Assembly: GCF_000283155.1 (NCBI RefSeq)
Contig: NW_004454180.1
Span: 18,174,640-18,238,639 of the forward strand
Length of the DNA stretch: 64,000 nt
Direction of reading: 5' to 3'
Origin: Ceratotherium simum simum
Taxonomy: Eukaryota > Chordata > Mammalia > Perissodactyla > Rhinocerotidae
The position numbers were made by a program, and so were the translations under genes. Shown here piece after piece: positions 36,253 to 47,230 of this stretch. Every line of letters starts with the position of its first letter. Positions within the stretch are counted from its first letter, which is position 1. Under the pieces are notes generated by a model that was not told where the DNA came from, ran no database searches, and saw only the letters and a list, made by a program, of their open reading frames with translations.

Positions 36253-36641
36253 TATTATGGGCTGAGATGTGTCTCCCCAAATTCATATATTCAAGTCCTA
36301 GCCCTCAGTACCGCAGAATGGGACTGTATTTGAAGATAAGGTCTTTAAAGAAGTAATTAAGTTAAAATGAGTTCTTTAAGGTTGGCCCTAATCCAGTGTG
36401 ACTCACGTCCTTATAAGAACAGGAGATTTGGACACAGACACACACAGAAGGTGGACCATGTGAAGACATAGGGAGAAGATGGCCATCTATAAATCAAGGA
36501 GGGAGGCCCCAGAAGAAATCAATCCTGCTGACACCTTGATCTGGGACTTCCAGCCTCCAGAATGGTAAGAAAATAAACTTCTGTTGTTTAAGCCACCCTG
36601 GCTGTGGCTCTTTGTCATGGCAGCCTTTGTGGACTAATACA
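36253..36641 (+). mobile_element. MaLR/MLT1 solo LTR with intact 5-bp target duplication
   Basis: From 'tattatgggctgagatgtgt' through 'ggccctaatccagtgtgact', 'tccttataagaacaggagat', 'ggccatctataaatcaagga', 'ttgatctgggacttccagcc' and 'ctgttgtttaagccaccctg' to 'gtggactaataca'. Both termini are present (the first base pair is TA instead of TG), and GTGGG flanks both sides at 36248-36252 and 36642-36646. Length 389 bp. A complete solo LTR left by LTR-LTR recombination or loss of the internal part. Confidence 0.93.
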
Positions 36642-37019
36642 GTGGGTGACTATTATGGGGTGAGGAGACTGTTCATATGAGACAGGAGGCAGAAGTGGTG
36701 ATGGGAGATTGATTATATACAGTGGAACTGATCAAATAAATAAATTAAGGATAATAGCAGCCAAGTGTCCCACTGTCAGAGAAGGGAGTCAACATATGGA
36801 AAGGGAGAAAATTAGAATGAACCCTCTGGTTTTCTATGGGAATTGGAGATATCAGGACAAATCCATGCTTTTCAATACATAGGTAGATAGACAGATAGAT
36901 AGATAATAGAGAAATATACAGATATGTAAATGCATGCATTCCTTAGCTCTCACAACTGAAAGCTCCTGGGAGCAGGAACACCTCAAAATCAATGAGCACA
37001 TCTAGAACCCAGACCTTGG
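36642..37019. other. Ordinary sequence with a short GATA run
   Basis: AGATAGATAGATAGATA lies near 36886-36905; otherwise nothing was recognised. Confidence 0.5.
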
Positions 37020-37990
37020 TATCTAAACACCATTCTCCACTGAGAGAGGCCTGTGGTCCTTGGAGAAATGGCTGATTCCAGTGCTGGAGTAGGGAAAGAA
37101 CAAGATGAGCCTGGAATGTCTTGTTCTTTTAGAAAAGAATGAAGTGATCAAAGAATGATGGAAGTTTTATAAAAGCCAGCCTAAAAGGGCACTCACTGAC
37201 CAACTCTAGGACAATTTGGTCATTAAAATAAACAATGATAGTAATAGATTATAACCCACTGAATAAAAAGGGCAACCCTGAGTTCATAGTGATAGAAATA
37301 AATAAATTGGATGCTCAGGAAAAGGATATTCCCATAGTTCCAACGTACCTCCCTCCAAGATACTTGTTTTAATTACAAAGAGAGAAGGAGTTATTTCTAG
37401 TGATGAAGTGTGGCAGACACCAGCTTAATGAAGAGGTCCAAGTGAACATTATAAGTAATGGGGCAAATCAAAACCACGTGCCACCTACTAGTACACAAGA
37501 ACGCAGTATCAGTCCTGCGGTATCCTGCCAAAAAGGCAAGACCTGAAACATTATGAAAACATGTCAGACAGATCCAAACTGAGAGATATTCTACAAAATA
37601 ACTTGCATGTAATCTTCAGAAGTTTCAAGGTCAGGAAAACCAAGGAAGGCGCAATCATTCCAGAGCAAAGACATGACAACTGAATGTGACACACGTCCTA
37701 CATTGGATCCTTTTGCTACAAAGGACATTATTTGAACAACTGGTGAAACTTGAGTTGGCCTGTGGATTGGAAGTTTGTAATGTATCAGTGTTAACTTCCT
37801 TGATGGCTGTGTTGTGGTTATGTAGGAGAATGTCCTTGTTGATAGGAAATACATGCTAAAGTATTCAGCGGTAATGGGGCACCAGACCAGCAACATACTC
37901 TCAAATGGCTCAGGAAAATAAAAATAATTTCTTTGTATTGTACTTACAACTTCTCAAAATGTCTGAGATGGTTTTTAAAATGTTTTAATG
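37020..37990 (+). mobile_element. Old L1-like interspersed repeat, copy B
   Basis: Parallels copy A (19190-20600) in order and orientation: 'cattctccactgagagaggc', 'ggctgattccagtgctggag', 'aaactgagagatattctaca', 'gacattatttgaacaactgg', 'gttatgtaggagaatgtcct', 'gaaatacatgctaaagtatt' and 'ctctcaaatggctcaggaaa', then an A-rich end. I think it is an L1-lineage 3' region; the name is uncertain. Confidence 0.65.
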
Positions 37991-38189
37991 AAATAAAGAA
38001 TGCTGGTCTTTTTTACCCACTGTAACAAATGGCAACTACCTATTCGTGATATCTAAGTCTAGTCAGGAGACAGAAACCAGAGCTTCTATTTGAATAGAGA
38101 GAATTCAGTATAAAGAGCTAAGTTATTAACTAGACAACTGTAATGGCAAAAAGAGAACCCTAAGGTACCATAAAAATCAGTAGCATCCA

Positions 38190-38402
38190 GGGCCAGCCCT
38201 GGTAGCCTAGTGGGTAAGTTTGGTGCACTCCGCTTCAGCAGCCTGGGTTCAGTTCCTGGGTGCAGACCTACACCACTCCTCTGTCGGTGGCCACGCTGTG
38301 GTGGCGGCTCACATACGAAAAGAGGAAGATTGGCGGCAGATGTTAGCTCAGGGCGAATCTTCCCCAGCAAAAACAGAGGGAAATCCTTAATTTAAAAAAA
38401 TC
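38190..38402 (+). mobile_element. ERE-type SINE, diverged
   Basis: Head GGGCCAGCCCTGGTAGCC, then 'ccacgctgtggtggcggctc', 'gttagctcagggcgaatctt' and an A-rich tail. AGCATCCA flanks at 38182-38189 and 38403-38410 form an 8-bp target duplication, slightly longer if small indels are allowed. It has only one copy of the body block. Confidence 0.9.
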
Positions 38403-38534
38403 AGCATCCAGTCCTAGGGCCTGGAGGGTAAAGAAAGAGAAACTTTGAGGAGGGTCCCTGGGCCCGGGGTCCAGACCCCTGAGGAATCTGAGCTCCAGGG
38501 GGAGAGCCAGGGCCATCGACACACAGCCAGTAAG

Positions 38535-39085
38535 GACAGCAATTCTCCATTGCTGTGTAACAAATTACCCCAAAGCTTAGTGGCTTAGAAAACAATTTTG
38601 TTATGCTCGTGGACGTGTGGGCACTTCAGAAGGGCACAGTGAGGGTGGCTTTGTCCACCTTTTCTAGGGTCTCGCCTGGGAGGACCAGAAAGCAGGGTGG
38701 TGACTCCGAGGCTGGGCTCAGGAACCATCTAGAGACAGAGTCACTGACAGGTCTAGCAGTGGACACTGCAGTTGGCTAGCACCTCCCCTGGGGCTGTTGG
38801 CCAGAACAACTATGTGGCCTCTCCACATGGCCTGGTCTTCCTCACAGCATGGCAGCCTTGGCCGTCTCACATGGCAGCTCAGAGCTCCAAGAGAACCAGG
38901 TAGGACTGGATCACCTTCACACCTCACCTCAGAAGTCACATAGGCTTACTAGACTGCCTGGATACAGGAGGCGGAACATAGACACCGCCCTAGATGGGAG
39001 GAGTGTCAGGGTCACCTTGCAGAAGAGCCTATGCAACAGGAGAGGTGGCTGGAGCCAGCTTTGGAAAACAGAACCTGCCCCAGTG
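38535..39085 (-). mobile_element. MLT1-type LTR, antisense
   Basis: 'ctccattgctgtgtaacaaa', 'ttaccccaaagcttagtggc', 'ggctgttggccagaacaact', 'cctctccacatggcctggtc' and 'gatgggaggagtgtcagggt' then 'caccttgcagaagagc' are the complement of an MLT1 LTR, read from its 3' end. Probably nearly complete. Confidence 0.8.
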
Positions 39086-40446
39086 AGTAAAGATGCGGGA
39101 GTCGTCACAGAAAGACATCGCGTGGATCCCAAAATGCTGTAACGAGAGGTTAAAAGGGAAGCACCAAGACACAACAGACACGAAATTACAAAATTAGGAC
39201 CCAGACACAGACCCAGATTTTTGAAAGAGGTGGTTCAGAGCCAGTTTCACAATTCTTGAGCTCCTCTCCTTCAAGGAGGGAGGAGCGTTGGAGAAAGAGG
39301 ATTTCAGGGGAAGGATGTGAGAGACAGCCATGGAATGTTTGAGTCCTGGGGAGGGTGGGCCCTGCCTCTTTCACTCAGGCAGCCAAGGGGCTTCAGTGAG
39401 GAAGGACATGAGCATGAGACCTGGGGACGAATACCGGACTGGAGTGATTCTTGCCCAGGGAAATCGGGACCACGGGACAGACGGGTGGTGTAGCAGCTGT
39501 GGGGTTGGAGGAAAAGCAAGTTCCCACTGTGTCTGAGAAGAAATGCCCTACGCTCAGCCAGGAAGCAGGTAGTGAGGCTCCAGGGGGCGTGATTGCCAAG
39601 GCCTGGAGGGGACTCCAAAGTTAAAGTATTGGCCATGCTTAGTCCTGCCTAAAAGAACCTACTGATCACAGACCCCCATGATCAGGCCGTGTGAGGTGAA
39701 TGGTGGAGAACCAGGGCTAGGTGGGCTGCAGCCACCAAGGACTGCTCATCTCAAGGAGAGAAAGTCAGAGATGCCAGGCAGAGGCCTCTGAGCCCTCCGT
39801 GATTTCTGCAGGGCCCCACAAGAGAAAGAGCTGGAGAGTTAAGTAACCTGCTCAAGTGGTGAGTGGCAGCACCTGCCAGGCCCAGAGGGTGCAAAGCCAG
39901 ACTAAGATCCCACCAGGTGAGCTTTACCTTCCTCACCCCCTCTGGGGTGCAGGGGGCAGCGTGGGCAGCTAGCAGGGGCCTGGGCTGAGTGAGAAAGAGG
40001 GGAAGATGGCACCCTTCCCACCCCACCTCGTCTTGGTGCACCTGGTGAGGCTTGACGGAAGGCCTGACAGCATATCCAGGTCCAAGGCTTTATCCTTGTC
40101 TTGGAAAGGATGTTCTGATTGCCAAGTCAAGGCAAGAGTGAGTGGCAAAGTCATGGGACCTGCCCAAGCTTTCCAGGGGTAGGGCAAGCTTACCCCCATG
40201 AAATACATCACAGACGGGCAGTGGAAAGAAAAGTCAGGCTGTGTCATGCTTGTCAAACAAGCAGGTCACAGCCTTGGGGACTTCCATATGTGGGTCATGT
40301 GGCTAGCAACCAGAGGGGCATGGAGGGCTCTGAATAGTTGACTGGGTAGACACCCCACTGAGAAAAGGAGCCAAGAGACTCTTTCTGGAAAGAAGGAATA
40401 GAGAAAAAGTGATATCACTTAAGAGGGAGGTGTTAACAAGGCCAGT
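39086..40446. other. Single-copy-like sequence
   Basis: GC-richer than its surroundings, with many overlapping frames on both strands (up to 110 codons) and no motif. No repeat recognised. Confidence 0.45.
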
Positions 40447-40723
40447 GCTTCTCAGACCTGAGCATCATCTGAATCCTGCCCAGGAGGAAGGGATGAGGCT
40501 CTGAGAGCTTAGCGGGCCCATGGAGGAACCCACGACACCACGGAGAGCCTCAGGTCCCTGCCATCCAGGTTCACAGCCAAAGCAGTACCAGCTGAAGTAA
40601 AGACTGGTCACTTGTTAAAACACAGATCACTGGGTTTGAACTCAAGAATTTGCACGTCAAACACTTCTCAGATGATGCTGAAGCTGTTGGGCCGTGGACC
40701 CCACTTTGAGAACAGCTGGTGTG
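40447..40723 (+). mobile_element. MER5A-like hAT fossil, interrupted
   Basis: The start 'gtgcttctcagacctgagca' and 'tcatctgaatcctgccc', then after roughly 130 bp of other sequence the rest: 'cacttgttaaaacacagatc', 'gatgatgctgaagctgttgg' and 'ccactttgagaacagctg'. The outer parts fit the MER5A family (about 189 bp); the middle does not and may be an insertion or drift. Confidence 0.6.
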
Positions 40724-42684
40724 ACAGAACACTGATTCTAGTGTAGTGTAGTGGCACGGCTGCTCATCTTGTGCCCAGAGATCATACGATCTTATTTTAA
40801 ACGTTGCAGTGTAGAGTTTTGATTAGTGTAGAGCTTTACATAGAAAGTGGAGATTAATTAAAATATTGCAGAAAACACACAAACAAATAGACCATGTGCT
40901 GTGTATGCAATCATAGGCGCATAAGCCCATAAACAAACACTGCTGCTCCTTGGGGGCAGTGCCCAGGAGAAAGGAACGTGGGCCTTTGAAGGTACATGGG
41001 ATGGCACGGAGCTCATCGGGTGTGGAACCAGGACAAGATTCACTGAAGTAATGACTGCCTGTTGAAATGAGAATTCTTTCATTTGGTAAATCAATAATTA
41101 CAAGCACACCAGGGAAATTAAGCAGAGAAAATTCCATCACATCAGTGTTGCTGCTAGAATCATATACGCCCACAGATAACAAATCAGGAATTTCCCCAGT
41201 GGCCATCAATAAGCCACACACACTGCACACTTGCACGCAGATGTTAAAATGCACAGCGTTTGCTCTTCATCAACTAGAACATACATGTGAGCTGATTGTA
41301 AAACGTGACAGTTACAACAGCTCTGGGAACCATTGCTTTAAATTTTCTGTAGTGTGTGCTTATGTGTTTCTGCGTGTGTGTATCAGGAGGGGTGGTTCCC
41401 AGGCACTGTCTTTCTCCCCAGGAAAACAAATTGTTATTGAATGGAAAAAACTGGCAATGAACCATTTTGGAAATCTAAACACCAACTTTCGGGACCGGCT
41501 CAGTCTCTCTAAAGCCATATGGAACTTCCAGTTGGACGGATACCAAACTTGTTCTTGCCTCACCCCCCACAAGCTTCAAGGCTAGACCTAATTATAAGCA
41601 TACAGTTGACACCTAATGGAGGAAGACGCACACCCAAGCAACCTCATCATGCTGCATCAACAGAGGCTATCGTCTCGACTCTGCCAAGCCAGCCCACTTT
41701 CCATTTTACACCTGCGGGTTTAACTTGTGAGTAACTGCACACCACTCTGCCTGCCCCACCATCCTGCAAATACATGTCTTTCATTTTCTCTTCAACAATT
41801 TGAGGCCATCCTCCTTAAAAGAAGAGTCCCCATCCTACCCACCCCCAAATCCTCACAGTCTCCTCAAAATCTTTCCAGATTAACTTCACCTCCCATGGAG
41901 CCCTTTCTTGGTATTCTCAACAAAACTCATCACTCGGTTGTGTTAATTTTCCTCCCTTCCCAAGTTTTCTTTTCCTGAATCATGCCCTTCTGCCCCAAAG
42001 ATGTCATCGGTGACCTGAAGTCAGTGTCCCTTTTAGGCCTGACCCCCTTCCCTTTCACCACACAGTTCCACCAGTGTAGGGACATCATGGCCTTCAGGGA
42101 CACTGGCTGCTTGGACTGCACTGTAGCCACACTTTCCATGTGCTAGTTCCCAGGAGAAGCACATAGGTGCTCCCAGACTCCAGGAGTCAATGTCGGCAAC
42201 TCTCACAGTGCACACTTTTGGCCTTTCTTTGGTCTCGGCCTCATCTACAGCATCCAGCTGCTTTTTAACTGTCTTTTGTGCTTATAACATCAGCTGGGCC
42301 CACGTCTATGAAGTCCTTGTGGGAAAGGCCAGAATGTTTAAAAAGAGGGTGGGGACACTGTGCTGGTGTGTTAGAGCTAGCTACCACAGGGAGCGACCTT
42401 CTGAAGGCTCGAATGTTAGCACTTCAATACTGAAGGAGGGTCAATGAGGAGCAAAGAAAAAAGAGCTCATGCCACAGCACAAGCCAAGTAGAGTACAATA
42501 TTTTGGACCCAAGTCAGCCCAATTAAAGTAAAGAAAAGTTATCTTTGGAGTCTTTCCCAACTTCCACTCCTGTCTCTCAACTCTTATTATTTTCTTTTTA
42601 TGAAGTGAGGGATGAGTTATCACAAAACAAACAGGGAAGGAAGAAAAAGGAAAAAATGGTGAGCATCTGTGTTTCATTGTGGTA
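40724..42684. other. Single-copy-like sequence
   Basis: About 2 kb with nothing I can name. A 172-codon + strand frame (41067-41585) and a 143-codon minus frame (40823-41254) overlap each other and show no domain. Confidence 0.45.
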
Positions 42685-42862
42685 GGCATTTAATGCATAT
42701 TTTGACTTCTAGTTCTCACATTACCCTCTGTGATAAAGGTATTAGTAAAACTATTTTATAAATAGGAAATGAGATCTCAAAGAGATGAAGTAACGTATTC
42801 AAGGTGCTACAACAGGTACTAGGTAGGGACAGGGTTTGAATGCAGGTCAATCTGGCTTTGGA
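42685..42862 (-). repeat. MIR SINE, antisense
   Basis: 'gacttctagttctcacatta', 'aactattttataaataggaa', 'atgagatctcaaagagatga' and 'gggtttgaatgcaggtcaat' follow antisense MIR. Confidence 0.75.
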
Positions 42863-43422
42863 AGCATATTGGTTCTAGAGTTCTACTTAATTCATCCAAG
42901 AAATAGAAAGTCCCAACCTTGAGCCTGAATGATGACAAGCACTATGGGGCTAGAGAAGGCATCTCATGTATTCTCACATGGAGATAAGATCAAGAAATGT
43001 GAATGAATCAGCAAGAACTATAAGTTGGTATATAATTATGTGCTGAATTACGTGATACATAGTAAAGGACTTTAAGAACTCGAGAGAGAAACATCAATGA
43101 AAACTGGTATATCCTTGGGTTCAAGGTGACAGTCAAAAGTGTGTTAAGATTTTATCAACAAAAGTAAAAGGGAGGAGTTTCTGGCTCCAGACAAGATGGA
43201 GTAAGCACATTCCACCCTGTTACTCCTGCTAATTATAACCAAAAACTGTGGAAAAAATGCATAAAGCAACTATCAGAAGACTGAAAAGTGGAAGAAAGAG
43301 ACTGACCAAGGACCTCATGACTCCAAGAACAACCTGAGGATGAGTTCCTTGGGATTTATTGGCTTCCTACATATCCTAGTCTGGGTTCTAAACCAGCCTG
43401 CAACCCAGAATCACCAATGAGC

Positions 43423-43482
<60 letters not shown>
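43423..43482 (+). repeat. (GATA)15 microsatellite
   Basis: Sixty bases of uninterrupted AGAT/GATA units inside the L1 5' region; likely length-polymorphic. Confidence 0.97.
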
Positions 43483-44025
43483 AGCAAGCCCTACTATCTC
43501 TAGCTGAAGTCTGGAAATAGGGCAGCCCTGCAGGATGGAACCACATAAGCTATACTTGTTCTACTTAAGGCAAACACCACAAAGGGAATCACACCCCTCC
43601 CCACCCATACTGGGCCTGTTGAGACTCTGGGGTGGAGCGTTGTCAATTCTCCCTCCTGCACTAACACGAGCAATGACAGCATCCCTTCCCCTCACCAGTG
43701 AGTGCAGTAGAGATGGTGAAAGGGAGCCCTATTGACTGTTCCCACCCTACACTAAGCGAACATCAGCAAAGAGGTGGTATATCCCCATACACACCTGATA
43801 CATCAGCCACAGAGACAGTGGAGAAGAGCCATGCTGACCATTCCCTCCTACACTAAGGGAACACAAGCAGAGGTGGTTGCCCTCAACCTCTCCCACCAGA
43901 CACACTGGCCACACAGACTGTTAGGTGGAAGACTCATTGTCTTATAATGAACAACAGCAAAGTTATGGTAGAGTAAGGAGTGGGTGGTGGTTAACAGAGA
44001 AGAGGGAGCTAAAAAAATAAATCTT

Positions 44026-44238
44026 GGGCCAGCCCCATGGCTTGGCGGTTAGGTGCATGCACTCTGCTGCTGGCGGCCCAGGTTCAGATCCCAGGTGTGC
44101 ACCGACGCGCTGCTTCTCCGGCCATACTGGGGCCGCGTCTCACATCCAGCAACTAGAAGGATGTGCAGCTATGACATACAACTATCTACTGGGGATTTGG
44201 GGAAAATAAATAAATAGGTAAAAAGTTTAAAAATAAAT
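44026..44238 (+). mobile_element. ERE-type SINE, long-body subtype, first of a stacked pair
   Basis: Head GGGCCAGCCCCATGGCTTGG, B-box region 'ggttcagatcccaggtgtgc', 'gcaactagaaggatgtgcag' and 'atctactggggatttgggg', then an AAAT-rich tail. It lacks the TTAGCTCAGGGC blocks. The 11-mer AAATAAATCTT flanks it at 44015-44025 and 44239-44249. Confidence 0.93.
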
Positions 44239-44251
44239 AAATAAATCTTTT

Positions 44252-44502
44252 GGGGCTGGCCTGGTGGCATAGTGGTTAAATTCGGCCCACTCCACTTTGG
44301 CGGCCTGGGGTTCGCAGGTTCAGATCCCTGGCATGGACCTACACACTGCTCCTCAAGCCATACTGTGGCAGCATCCCATATACAAAATAGAGGAGGATGG
44401 GTACAGACATTAGCTCAGGGCTAATCTTCCTCAGCAAAAAGAGGAGTATTTGCAATGGATGTTAGCTCAAGGCCAATCTTCCTCACCAAAAAATAAATAA
44501 AT
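44252..44502 (+). mobile_element. ERE-type SINE, second of a stacked pair
   Basis: Head GGGGCTGGCCTGGTGGC, 'ggttcgcaggttcagatccc', 'atactgtggcagcatcccat', two TTAGCTCA blocks and an AAAT tail. The same 11-mer AAATAAATCTT lies just before (44239-44249) and after (44503-44513), so it inserted at the target duplication of the neighbouring SINE or the reverse. Confidence 0.94.
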
Positions 44503-45221
44503 AAATAAATCTTTTAATCTGAGCGTGAAGTCCTGGGCATGCCCCTGAGTAGCCCATGTGTGAAATGCCTTTGAGAACTGAACTATCATGTGGAATGCTG
44601 CCCATGTTTAAGATTGCCTCTGGACAGTACGCAATGGAGGAATCCAGAATATCACTGCAAATACTTGAAACTAAATGAACATTTCAACCACAGTCCACAG
44701 AATTGAGCCAGGATGTGCATTCTAAATCTAAACGTGTTGACTGACTGACATAATATAAGATTTAAATAGGAACTAAACTCTTATGACATAGCACTCAAAA
44801 TGTCCAGGATCAATCCAAATTTACGTATTATACCAAAACTCAGAAATACCTCAACTCGAATAAGAAAAGAATCAATAGATACAAATGCCAAGATAACACA
44901 GATGTTGAAATGATCAGGAAAGGATTTTAAAGCAGTAATCATAAAAATGCTCCAACAAGCAATTACACTCCTCAAACAAACAAAATAGAAAATCTCAGCA
45001 AATACAAGATATAAGGAAGAACCAAATGAAAATCTTAAAACTGAAAAATATAAAATAAAACTCACTGGATGAGCTCAGTAACAAAATGAAGATGACAGAG
45101 AAACCAATCAGTAAAGTTGAAAATATATCAATAGAAATGATCTAATCTAAACAACATCTAATCTAAACAGATTTAAAAATTGAACAGAGCCTCAGAGTTG
45201 CACAACAATAATAAAAGATGT

Positions 45222-45353
45222 AACATTCATGTCATGAGAGTTCCAGAAGAAGGAGAGAGAGAATGTGGGGGTGAAAAAATATTTAGAGAAGTAATGGCTG
45301 AAAATTTACGAAACTTCGTGAAAAACATAAACCTACAAATTCAAGAAGTTTAG
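45222..45353 (+). pseudogene. L1 ORF1 C-terminal domain remnant
   Basis: The frame from 45222 reads NIHVMRVPEE, then GGEKIFREVMAENLRNF and NINLQIQEV, ending in a TAG at 45351. This mirrors the conserved ORF1p pattern NIRVIGVPEGEE ... FEEIMAENFPNL ... INLQIQEA. After the stop the same frame continues with recognisable residues, so the stop is a decay mutation. The protein would be the nucleic-acid chaperone of L1; here it is dead. Confidence 0.8.
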
Positions 45354-46022
45354 AGAATTCCAAGAAGGGTAAATCCAAATAACTCAGAGACATTTTAATC
45401 AAATTTTTGAAAACATAAGACTAAGAAAAATACTTGAAAGCAATGAGAGAGAAATGACACACTAATTGCAGAAGAACCATGATTCAGATGAGTCTGAGAA
45501 ACCAGGAAGATGAAGAGAAAGTGGCACAATATATTTCAAATGCTGAAAGAAAAGAAATGTCAACTAAAAATTCTATATTCATCAGAAATATTCTTTAGGA
45601 ATCAAAGTAAAATATACTCCCAGATAAAAGAAACCTAAGACAATTCATAGCAAACAGACTTGCTTTAAAAGAATTGCTAGTTGAAGTTCTTCAGGCAGAA
45701 AGGAAATAATAAAAAAAAGAAAACTTGAAAAATCAGGAATATAGAAAGCCCAATGAAAAGATAAATATCTTGTTAAAAGTAATGTGCTATTTTTCTCCTC
45801 TTAAGATTTCAAAATCATGTTTTGTGGTAGAAAGCAAAAAGTTATAACATTGTCTGATATTGTTCTTAATGTATGTAGAGGCAATATTTAAGAAAATTAT
45901 ATCATAAGAAAAGTGGTGAGTAGAGGGACCTAAATGCTAGTTACTTTCTACATTCCATTGAAAGTAGTAAAATATTGATACTAAGAAACTGTAATATGTT
46001 AAGATGGATTTTTAGTCTCTAG

Positions 46023-46025
<3 letters not shown>

Positions 46026-46055
<30 letters not shown>
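46026..46055 (+). repeat. (AC)n microsatellite
   Basis: About 15 AC units just before the ORF2 start region of the sense L1. Confidence 0.95.
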
Positions 46056-46063
<8 letters not shown>

Positions 46064-46207
46064 AGACAATATACAAAGATACATACTCTAAAACTATTGA
46101 TGAATTATAATGGAATACTAAAAAATACTCAAGTGACTCACCAAAGTCAGAGAAGGATAAACTGGGTAATGAAAAAGAAAGAGAACAAACAGAAAACAAA
46201 TAATGAA

Positions 46208-46428
46208 ATGGATAACCTAAATCCTAGCATAGCAATAATTATATTAAATGTAAATGATCTAAACTTCCCAGTTAGAAGGCAGGGATTACCAGAATGGTTT
46301 TTTTTTTTTTAACTTGAGCTAATTCTATGCTATCTGCAAGAAACTCACTTCAAATATAATTATACAGTATATTATAAGTAAAAGGATGGAAAATATATAT
46401 CATGCAAACACTAACAGAAAGAAAGCAG
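46208..46428 (+). pseudogene. L1 ORF2 start and endonuclease remnant, truncated
   Basis: ATG at 46208 opens MDNLNPSIAIIILNVNDLN, matching the L1 ORF2 start with its LNVNGLN motif (endonuclease Asn). At 46331-46351 another frame reads YLQETHF, holding the endonuclease Glu. A third segment at 46386 reads NIYHANTNRKKA. A poly(T) of about 12 at 46300 separates the first and second. L1 similarity stops at about 46428, before the rest of the endonuclease and the whole RT. Confidence 0.85.
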
Positions 46429-46430
46429 CA

Positions 46431-47170
46431 GATGGGGATATGGAGCACAGTAGTATGCTGACGGGAAAGATCAGGAAAGATGAAGGGGGGTCCAGGAAAC
46501 GGAGGGATACACAAGGGGGAGAAAGTGGGAGGCAGAGCTCAGATGGAGGAATCAGCCACAGACAGGAATGGAGCCAGCAGAGACGCAGGCAGTGCGAGGA
46601 TTTGACCCTGGGGATATAAAGGGATTTCCCCTCAAGTGCATCCACTTCTCAGTGAGAGGCAAAGTCAACAGACTCAAGGGGATGGGACTTGAGGGAAATT
46701 TTAGGCTAGAAGAAAATAGAAAAGGTCTGAGAAAGAAAACTTACTAAAAGAAATGCTTCTGGCCAGTGGTGAGTGTGGATGTGGAACAGGAAGATTATTG
46801 GCCACTGAAAAGTTATGACCTACCAAATTTAGGGCTAGCTTTCCCTTCTGGACTAGGCCTTGCTTTCCTGTAATTGCAGGGAAACAGAAATTTCATGACA
46901 CCATGAAGCAAAGTTTAATCAAGGAGGGTTATTGGTACTTGACTATCTACTCCATACAATGCTAAAGGATGTCAAGATACTGCCTTCTGCTTACCATCAC
47001 TGCCTGACCACAGGCTTGATCATTAGACCTAGCCATCTGAGACCCCAAGCTGGCATGACTCACTTGGATGGAGGGGCAAACACTGAGGCCCAAAGCCTGC
47101 AACCAAGAATTCTTAGGGTGACCTGGCAACTGTTTTGAAGGATAAGGCAAGTGCTGTTGGCCTTCCAAAG
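46431..47170. other. No recognisable feature
   Basis: Purine-rich 46440-46580 next to the L1 break; no repeat or gene recognised. Confidence 0.45.
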
Positions 47171-47230
47171 ATCAATTTCCCCATCCCAACATCAATTTCC
47201 CCTTTCCAACATCAGTATCCCATTTTCCAT
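47171..47230 (+). repeat. 20-bp tandem repeat, three copies
   Basis: ATCAATTTCCCCATCCCAAC at 47171, then ATCAATTTCCCCTTTCCAAC at 47191 (two mismatches), then a more diverged third unit at 47211; a trace continues to about 47240. Confidence 0.9.

Larger units (their letters stand above)
43172..46430 (+). mobile_element. L1 (LINE-1), sense, 5' part through early ORF2
   Basis: Starts with 5' UTR text 'tttctggctccagacaagat' and 'agactgaccaaggacctcat'. ORF1-region sequence runs from about 44840 to 45660, the ORF2 start is at 46208, and early endonuclease sequence follows up to about 46428, where L1 similarity ends. A (GATA)n array and two ERE SINEs lie in the 5' UTR. An A/C repeat is at 46026-46055. 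Stops and frameshifts are everywhere. Confidence 0.82.

Noticed and set aside
41067..41585. 172-codon + strand frame
   Set aside because: No domain, overlapping minus-strand frame of similar size, no splice or promoter context; best explained by chance.
44781..45065. 94-codon hydrophobic minus-strand frame
   Set aside because: It is the reverse of the sense L1 ORF1 region; its Phe/Ser richness is a composition effect.
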